Shown: piece after piece, positions 6,955 through 10,793 of the stretch
How the letters are laid out: each line of letters begins with the position of its first letter
How positions within the stretch are numbered: position 1 is the stretch's first letter
Assembly: GCA_000715685.1 (NCBI GenBank)
Contig: KL569414.1
Location: 6,461-17,253, forward strand
Direction: 5' to 3'
Length of the DNA: 10,793 bases
DNA from: Streptomyces lilacinus
GTDB lineage: Bacteria > Actinomycetota > Actinomycetes > Streptomycetales > Streptomycetaceae
Notes under the pieces: generated by a model
Database searches by the model: none
What the model was told of the DNA's origin: nothing
Seen by the model: only the letters and a program-made list of their open reading frames with translations
Position numbers and translations under genes: made by a program

Positions 6955-7182
6955 GAAGACGCGGCACCCGTGCACCAGCGGGCGCACGTCATGGCCCAGC
7001 ACACCGTCCACGTCGGCCCGACCGTCAACGTCCCAGCGGGACAGGCCGCCGTGGCGCCCCCGGCAGTCTGCCCCGCCGGCCAGGTGGCTTCCGGGGGCGG
7101 CGGGGAGATCACCGGCGGCTCGGTCTTCCTCACGTGGTCCCGCCCCCGGCCCGGCACCACGGGCACCTGGGAGGTGCGGGCC
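6955..7182 (+). repeat. Cys-Gly module 1 (5' part, frame 1)
   Basis: The first of three homologous modules, read in the frame of 6955. It contains VNVPAGQ, AVCPAGQVASGGGG and TWEVR. The module is completed, ending EVVC, in another frame after about 7182. Modules 2 and 3 lie at about 7270-7458 and 7490-7697 in that second frame. Confidence 0.6.
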
Positions 7183-7700
7183 TCAACGCCGGCGGCCCGA
7201 CCGCGCAGCTCCACGCCGAAGTGGTCTGCACCACGGCGCCGCACGGCAGGGGCATGGCCGACGTCTCCGTGCTCCCGGGCAACGGGGAAAGCGCGATCGC
7301 TCCCTGCCCGGCGGGCCAGGTGCCCAGCGGCGGCGGGTACGACGTCACCGGCGATTCGCTCCGCGTCACGCTCGTCGACGTTCAGCCCGCCGGCTGGCTC
7401 ACCGCGGCCTCCAACACGGGGAGCGGCGAGCAGAAGCTGACCTCGTACGCGGTCTGTTCCCCGGCGGCGCACTCCCACCCCAGGAGCGGCAGCCTGTCGG
7501 TCCCCGCGGGGCAGACCGTGGAGGCCACTGCGCTGTGCCCATCCGGTCAGGTCGTGACCGGTGGCGGCGGCGCCGCCGGGTTCCCAACCTTCGTGCGAGC
7601 CTCGATTCCCTCGGGTAACGGCTGGAAGTTCCGGGTGGCGAACACCAGCCCCGACGGCGCCGACGTCATGAACGCCGAGGCCCACTGCACCGTCCCCTAG

Positions 7701-8298
7701 CCAGGCCGTTTCTTTTGGATCAGCGTGCTGACCAGAGGATGCCTGCGAGGTGGAGTCAGGTGAGGTAGACGGTTGCGGTCTTCTCGTAGCGGGTGGCGAT
7801 GCCGCGCCATTGCTTGAGGCGGTTGATGCAGCGTTCGATGGTGTTGCGTTGCTTGTAGGCCTCGCGGTCGAAGGCGGGTGGCCGGGCGCCGTGGCTGCCA
7901 CGTCGCCGGCGATGGGCCTGCTGGTCGGCGGGGATGGGGATCACGGCCTAGATCCCGTGCCGTCGCAGATGATCGCGGATCGCGCGCGACGAATAGGCCT
8001 TGTCGGCCAGGACCGCATCCGGTCTGGTGCGGGAGAACGAAGTACAGCGGGCGGCAGCGACCGTCAGCAGCCAGGTGGATTTTGGTCGTCAGCCCGCCGC
8101 GGGACCGCCCGAGGGCCTGATCGCCTGGCTCGCCGGCAGGGGCCCCTTTTTGCGGGCCCCTGCCGCGTGCTGATGCGTGCGCACGTTGGTCGAGTCGACC
8201 GCGACCACCCACTCCAGGTCCTCATCCGCGTCGGCCCGGGCGAGCAACGCGGTGAAGACACGTTCCCAGGTGCTGTCGATCGCCCAGTTCCAAACGGC
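7701..8298 (-). mobile_element. Decayed IS5-family insertion sequence fragment
   Basis: The element carries a disabled transposase on the minus strand. CTAG is present on both sides (7697-7700 and 8299-8302), as expected for IS5-type elements that duplicate a 4-bp YTAR target. AGGCCGTTT (7703-7711) and AAACGGCCT (8292-8300) form a 9-bp inverted repeat at the edges. The right repeat overlaps the CTAG and runs straight into the middle of the transposase, so exact ends are uncertain by a few bases. The roughly 600-bp length is shorter than a full IS5-type element (usually above 800 bp), because the 5' part of the transposase is missing. Confidence 0.75.
7720..8298 (-). pseudogene. IS5-family DDE transposase, 5'-truncated and multiply broken
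   Basis: Transposase remains are found in more than one minus-strand frame. The first part reads WAIDSTWERVFTALLARAD and VAVDSTNVRTHQHAAGARKKG, containing the first catalytic Asp. A one-base loss in GGGG near 8147-8152 shifts it to APAGEPG, LGRSRGGLTTKIHLAADG. About 30 residues are then missing near 8030-8037. The frame changes again to RTRPDAVLADKAYSSRAI (second Asp) and, after a TAG at 7948-7950, continues as PPAFDREAYKQRNTIERCINRLKQW, with the catalytic Glu. A TGA at 7756-7758 precedes LHLAGILWSAR, whose ancestral stop is at 7720-7722. The N-terminal 80 or so residues are absent. It cannot produce an active enzyme. Confidence 0.85.
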
Positions 8299-8716
8299 CT
8301 AGCCGTTCCCGCCGGGCGGTGTCCCGCAGGACTGGCCGCCCGGGCCGTCGAACCGCACCGAGCTGAAGAAGTCCCTGTAGGCGGGGAAGAAGTTGCCCTT
8401 GCCGGTCGGGCCGGCGGAGGTGACGGTCGTGCAGCCGGTGTAGTTCGCGTCGGACCAGAGGTAAAGGGTCGAAGCGGTCCGGTTCCAGTCCGACTTGGCC
8501 CTGTCGTTCATGCCGAGCGCCGTGAGGTCCGGCGTGCTCCCTCGCAGCTTGATCATGTCGCCGGTGCCGTCGAGCCCCGAGAACATGCAGTAGTAGCCGT
8601 CAGGGCACCGGTCGTACCCTGTCTCTTAATGTGTATAAGAGACAGGGCACGAGCAGGGTGCGCAACGTGTCTCTCACGGCGAGGGCGCGGAGGGCGGCAG
8701 CGAGTCTCGTACGCAT
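8299..8716 (-). pseudogene. Peptidase inhibitor family I36-like secreted protein, split by adapter
   Basis: The 3' part (8299-8618) encodes about 106 residues: CPDGYYCMFSG, a body with LYLWSDANYTGC and SSVRFDGPGGQSC, and a TAG stop. The paired N-terminal cysteines with an aromatic-rich beta sequence resemble the peptidase-inhibitor I36 (SMPI-type, crystallin-like) domain of secreted Streptomyces proteins. The 5' part (8646-8716) starts at ATG 8716 behind GGAAAGGG and reads MRTRLAAALRALAV, a plausible but charged signal peptide. The two halves are in different frames across the adapter at 8619-8645, so native bases are missing or altered, and the defect is probably from assembly. The gene is convergent with the three-repeat gene across the IS. 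Inhibitor activity is inferred from family only. Confidence 0.7.
8619..8645 (+). other. Fused Nextera adapter ends, mate-pair linker remnant (artefact)
   Basis: CTGTCTCTTA (8619-8628) followed directly by ATGTGTATAAGAGACAG (8629-8645). This is the Nextera mate-pair junction linker with its central 11 bases missing. It divides the I36-like gene. Confidence 0.97.
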
Positions 8717-8720
8717 GCGG

Positions 8721-8744
8721 AATCCCTTTCCGTATGAGGGGATT
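8721..8744 (-). promoter_or_regulatory. Ribosome-binding site in a small inverted repeat, I36-like gene
   Basis: AATCCC (8721-8726) and GGGATT (8739-8744) could pair over a 12-base loop in the leader of the I36-like gene. The first arm on the transcript's 3' side overlaps the GGAAAGGG Shine-Dalgarno sequence, so the stem could limit translation. It is short and may be chance. Confidence 0.25.
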
Positions 8745-8806
8745 GGTCCCGGCATGGCCTGTGCTGAGGGCTACGAGAATGACAGGCCGCGGTTGCCTCG
8801 CGCCAG

Positions 8807-8831
8807 GGGCCACTCACTTGGGTGAAGGCCC
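8807..8831 (-). terminator. Candidate terminator after the DUF397 gene
   Basis: GGGCC-ac-TCAC-ttgg-GTGA-a-GGCCC forms a nine-pair stem with a small internal bulge and a 4-base loop. It starts two bases after the DUF397 stop codon, at the end of the XRE-DUF397 transcription unit. No U-run follows. Confidence 0.55.
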
Positions 8832-8833
8832 AC

Positions 8834-9154
8834 CTAGACCCGCGCCTTGACGGTGGCGAGCAGGGCTCGCAGGCGGGCGGGGGTGGTGGCGATGACGGTG
8901 CGGGGGGTGTCGCTCTCGCGTAAGAGTACGGCGGCCTCGTATGCCGCGAGTTCGACGCAATCACCCTGCGAGTCCGTTGAGAAGGAAGACTTCTGCCATC
9001 CGATGAACGCTTCGATGCTGCGCTTGGAGGGTTCTAAGACCGTTCTGGGCGTATCACTCTCGCGCAGGGCTACCCGCTCGCCTCGGAAGGCTAATTCGAG
9101 GCAGTTTCCTTCCGAGTCGGTCGAGAAAGAGGATTTGAGCCATTGAATTCCCAC
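8834..9154 (-). CDS. Double DUF397 protein (whiJ/abaA-type partner)
   Basis: A protein of about 106 residues made of two tandem DUF397 domains. Both show W-x-KSSFSTDS-x-G-[ND]-C-[LV]-ELA, then RESDTPRTV, at about residues 5-50 and 53-100. Most DUF397 proteins have a single copy of about 60-70 residues, so this is an internal duplication. In Streptomyces such proteins act with the adjacent XRE regulator in development and antibiotic control, and some have been proposed to behave like toxin-antitoxin pairs. GTG 9154 is chosen because GAAGG lies ten bases upstream, equivalent to normal spacing. GTG 9163 is possible but too close to that site. It follows the XRE stop by 13 bp and is probably co-transcribed and translationally linked. 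Family is firm, biochemical role unknown. Confidence 0.88.
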   Translation of the reverse strand: MGIQWLKSSFSTDSEGNCLELAFRGERVALRESDTPRTVLEPSKRSIEAFIGWQKSSFSTDSQGDCVELAAYEAAVLLRESDTPRTVIATTPARLRALLATVKARV

Positions 9155-9167
9155 TTTTCTCACGCCT

Positions 9168-10019
9168 TCATACCTGGGCTGCCACATCACGGATGAAGTC
9201 CCGCGAGCGTTCCGGATCGAGAGACCTCTCCTCGGTCCGGTCAAGCACGCTCCGGTAGTTGGTGAGACGCGACTCTGCGTCCAGGAACGCCGACCCTGCG
9301 GGTGTGTCCATCTGAACGGTGTCCAGCTGAGGGACAGGTCCGGACACGTAAAGGGTCGAGCTCCCCGCGTTGGGGAATCCTCCTACGGAGAAGGGGACCA
9401 CCCGCACGGTGATGTTGTCGCGCTCGGACTCCTTCACGAGGTGATCGAGCTGGCTGCGAGCGATCGTCCTGTTGCCGAAGATCATGCGCAGCGCTGCCTC
9501 GTGAATCAGGAAGGTGCAGGACGGGGCATTCGGGCGGTCGAGGACATCGCGACGTTTCAAGCGGTGCGAGAGCCTGCGTCGAATTACCGCGGGACTGGGT
9601 GACGGAACGGCTTCCTGCAGGACTGCCCGGGCGTAGTCCTCGGTCTGCAGCAGGCCGGGCATGTGCATGATTTGAACCGCCCTCAGGGCGACGGCGTGAT
9701 GCTCCAGCTCGGCGAGATCGAGTGCACCACTTGACAAGGTGTCCCGATACTCCTCCCACCAGCCTTTGCCGCGCTCTTCCGCCATGGCGGCGAGGGCTTC
9801 GACGTACGGGATGTCCGGGCAGCCGTAGTGGGTGGCCCAGGCTCTGACGCGCTCTCCGCTGACACCGTGGCGGCCTGCTTCGACGTTGCTGATGCTCGTG
9901 CGGTCGGTCCCCAGCAGCTCAGCGGCTTGGACGAGTGACATTCCCGCCTGCTCCCGCATCTTGCGGAGCTCTGTACCCAGCCGCCGCTGCCGGGCGGTTG
10001 GGGCCTTCCTCGGTGGCAT
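9168..10019 (-). CDS. XRE-family regulator with DUF5753 domain (WhiJ-like)
   Basis: A 283-residue cytoplasmic DNA-binding protein. Residues about 14-62 form an XRE helix-turn-helix (LRKMREQAGMSLVQAAELL, then TDRTSISNVEAGRHGVS). The rest is a DUF5753 domain, recognised by MHMPGLLQTEDYARAVL, FLIHEAALR and DHLVKESERDNITVRVVPF. This architecture is that of Streptomyces WhiJ-like regulators. The DUF397 gene follows 13 bp downstream, the expected partner, and a SpoIIAB-like ATPase diverges 194 bp away. Together they make a whiJ/abaA-type locus. ATG 10019 follows GAGGGG by five bases; a GTG at 10040 lacks such a site. DUF397 binding is thought to alter operator binding in this family, which is knowledge of relatives, not visible here. 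The target is probably its own divergent promoter region (inference). Confidence 0.92.
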   Translation of the reverse strand: MPPRKAPTARQRRLGTELRKMREQAGMSLVQAAELLGTDRTSISNVEAGRHGVSGERVRAWATHYGCPDIPYVEALAAMAEERGKGWWEEYRDTLSSGALDLAELEHHAVALRAVQIMHMPGLLQTEDYARAVLQEAVPSPSPAVIRRRLSHRLKRRDVLDRPNAPSCTFLIHEAALRMIFGNRTIARSQLDHLVKESERDNITVRVVPFSVGGFPNAGSSTLYVSGPVPQLDTVQMDTPAGSAFLDAESRLTNYRSVLDRTEERSLDPERSRDFIRDVAAQV

Positions 10020-10213
10020 CGCGTCCCCTCTTGTTGGCACTCAGTGTGGACCGTGACCCCATGGCGGTCCACTCGTTGCTGCAATTACAGCGTTCCGTAC
10101 AACGGTTGAGACCGAGTGCTCTACCTTCGAGGAGCGCCGCACATCGCCGCCCTGAAGGCGGCAAGTGTGCACGCCTGCACGTCAGTTGGCCGACACGACA
10201 GAGAGGCAAGGCG
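10020..10213. promoter_or_regulatory. Divergent promoter region between XRE and ATPase genes
   Basis: The 194-bp gap must hold promoters for both genes. CGTT-ccgtac-AACG (10091-10104) is an inverted repeat near the middle and a possible XRE operator. TTGCTG-16 bp-TACAAC (10077-10104) is a weak promoter-like pair on the plus strand and overlaps the repeat. GAGAGG upstream of ATG 10214 is the ATPase ribosome-binding site. The operator and promoter are suggestions only. Confidence 0.35.
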
Positions 10214-10793
10214 ATGGTGGTAGCGACGCTCAGCAGTCCCCGGGTGGTCGTCGGGAGCGAACCGGAAGAGTTCTACGAACTGGCCGCACCGGCCACCCGC
10301 ACAACCGCCCGCGTCGCACGCGAGTTCGTGACGGTCGTACTCGTCGCGGCGGAGCGACAGTTGTTGATCGAGGACGCCCGGATCTGCGTCTCCGACGCCG
10401 TCACCAACGTCGTGCAGCACGCCCGCGTGCAGGAGCTCGCCGTCGAGGTGGCCGTGCACGCGGACCGGGTGATCGTGTCGGTCCGCGACGACGACCCGGC
10501 GCGGCGCCCGTACCGGCGCGAGCCGTGCGCCGACGAGGAGCGGGGAAGGGGGCTGGCCCTCGTGCGCGACCTCTCGTACAGGTCAGGGGTGACGTCGGTC
10601 TGGGACGGCCTCGAGGTGATCGGCAAGCGGGTGTGGTTCGAACTCCGCGAGGTGCGGGCTCCGCGTGATCTCTTCCGGCAGCGCATTCCCTCGCTCCGGG
10701 TTCCTTTTGTCCGGGCCGGGGTGGGGGATTGCGCTGGGGGAGCCCGGTGGGGCTGGCGGCCACTCGATAGGGCGATTTCGGCTCGAATCGCTC
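10214..10793 (+). CDS. SpoIIAB/RsbW-type ATP-binding regulatory protein (3' end outside window)
   Basis: A HATPase-c fold protein of the anti-sigma-factor/serine-kinase group, which controls partner proteins by binding or phosphorylation. Residues 57-68 hold the N-box (SDAVTNVVQHA, with Asn and His). The G1 box is degenerate (VSVRDDDP in place of D-x-G-x-G), as in many short Streptomyces members of the family. G2 is E-R-G-R-G-L-A-L-V. VIGKRVWFEL forms the last strand of the fold. The ATG at 10214 has GAGAGG seven bases upstream. Such genes commonly sit beside XRE-DUF397 pairs, here divergently. The frame remains open for about 193 codons to the window edge, roughly 45 residues past the usual domain end, with a Leu/Arg/Gly-rich tail. 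This could be a real extension or a frameshift near the edge. The fold is firm; kinase activity is not shown. Confidence 0.85.
   Translation, partial: MVVATLSSPRVVVGSEPEEFYELAAPATRTTARVAREFVTVVLVAAERQLLIEDARICVSDAVTNVVQHARVQELAVEVAVHADRVIVSVRDDDPARRPYRREPCADEERGRGLALVRDLSYRSGVTSVWDGLEVIGKRVWFELREVRAPRDLFRQRIPSLRVPFVRAGVGDCAGGARWGWRPLDRAISARIA

Larger units (their letters stand above)
6903..7700 (+). pseudogene. Three-repeat Cys/Gly-rich, probably secreted protein, broken by adapter and a frameshift
   Basis: ATG 6903 follows GGAGG by five bases and begins MRYLRCLAMA, which resembles the start of a signal peptide. After ten codons it meets an adapter. Downstream (6955-7700) are three modules of about 80 residues, each starting near V-P-A-G-Q, then C-P-[AS]-G-Q-V-x2-G-G-G and ending with a cysteine about 50 residues later (EVVC, YAVC, EAHC). 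Similar Cys-bounded modules occur at the C-termini of actinobacterial surface and collagen-like proteins; that link is from memory. The first module leaves its frame near 7178-7183. One extra base there would restore a WEVRVLN reading that matches WKFRVAN of repeat 3. The frameshift could be real decay or an assembly error, since the adapter at 6932-6954 also changes frame. The TAG stop (7698-7700) lies within a CTAG at the edge of the IS. Function unknown. Confidence 0.7.

Noticed and set aside
5318..6967. Very long minus-strand open frame of 549 codons opposite the glycosyltransferase
   Set aside because: It is a GC-rich shadow of the plus-strand gene with no motifs or start signal, and its apparent starts use adapter-derived bases.
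8619..8645. AT-rich palindromic repeat as a transposon end or novel regulatory element
   Set aside because: It is exactly the Nextera adapter joined to the start of its own complement, and partial copies occur at three other sites.
7750..8850. 366-codon plus-strand frame across the IS and I36 gene
   Set aside because: It runs antisense to recognisable transposase and inhibitor sequence and passes through the adapter (MCIRD).
8847..9146. 99-codon plus-strand frame opposite the DUF397 gene
   Set aside because: Shadow of the duplicated DUF397 domains; its own repeats only mirror them.

Overview
The window is high-GC actinobacterial chromosome, almost certainly Streptomyces. The grounds are strong G/C bias at third codon positions, GTG starts, leaderless promoters, and typical families: XRE/DUF5753 plus DUF397 pairs, SpoIIAB-like ATPases, HRM1-like CBS pairs, CFP30B-like double glyoxalases and I36 inhibitors. 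It reads mostly as ordinary chromosome with one poorly assembled, IS-marked accessory patch (about 5.6-8.7 kb).

Layout: 1-672 (-) is the start of a MacB/LolD-type ABC ATPase running off the left edge. 1006-1293 (+) is a small ribbon-helix-helix antitoxin-like protein with no visible toxin. 1302-2162 (-) is an orphan MalG-type sugar ABC permease. 2308-2733 and 2830-3252 (-) are tandem HRM1-like CBS-pair proteins, identical at about 100 of 140 residues. 3473-4264 (+) is a two-domain VOC protein whose 3' end overlaps a convergent MOSC protein (4233-5033, -) by 32 bp. 5357-6703 (+) is a membrane family-2 glycosyltransferase.

From 5657 to 8645 the sequence contains four copies of the Nextera/Tn5 mosaic-end adapter (all or part of ATGTGTATAAGAGACAG at 5657-5673, 6647-6661, 6938-6954 and 8629-8645). 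Two are preceded by the start of its reverse complement, as in the mate-pair circularisation linker. They are sequencing artefacts. They lie inside the glycosyltransferase (twice), a three-repeat Cys/Gly-rich probably secreted protein (about 6903-7700, +) and a peptidase-inhibitor I36-like protein (8299-8716, -). Gene halves on both sides of each adapter still face the right way, so the order is probably right, but local bases are lost or replaced and reading frames there cannot be trusted. Between the last two genes lies a decayed IS5-family element (about 7701-8298). It is flanked by CTAG repeats that also form the stop codons of the two convergent neighbours.

The right end (8834-10793) is a whiJ/abaA-like developmental regulatory locus. 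A DUF397 protein with two tandem domains lies downstream of an XRE/DUF5753 regulator (both -), and a SpoIIAB/RsbW-type ATP-binding protein (+) diverges from them and runs off the right edge. No tRNA, rRNA, CRISPR array or complete prophage was seen. The most useful discoveries are the adapter artefacts, the IS insertion between overlapping stop codons, the triplicated Cys-Gly repeat protein and the double DUF397 protein.
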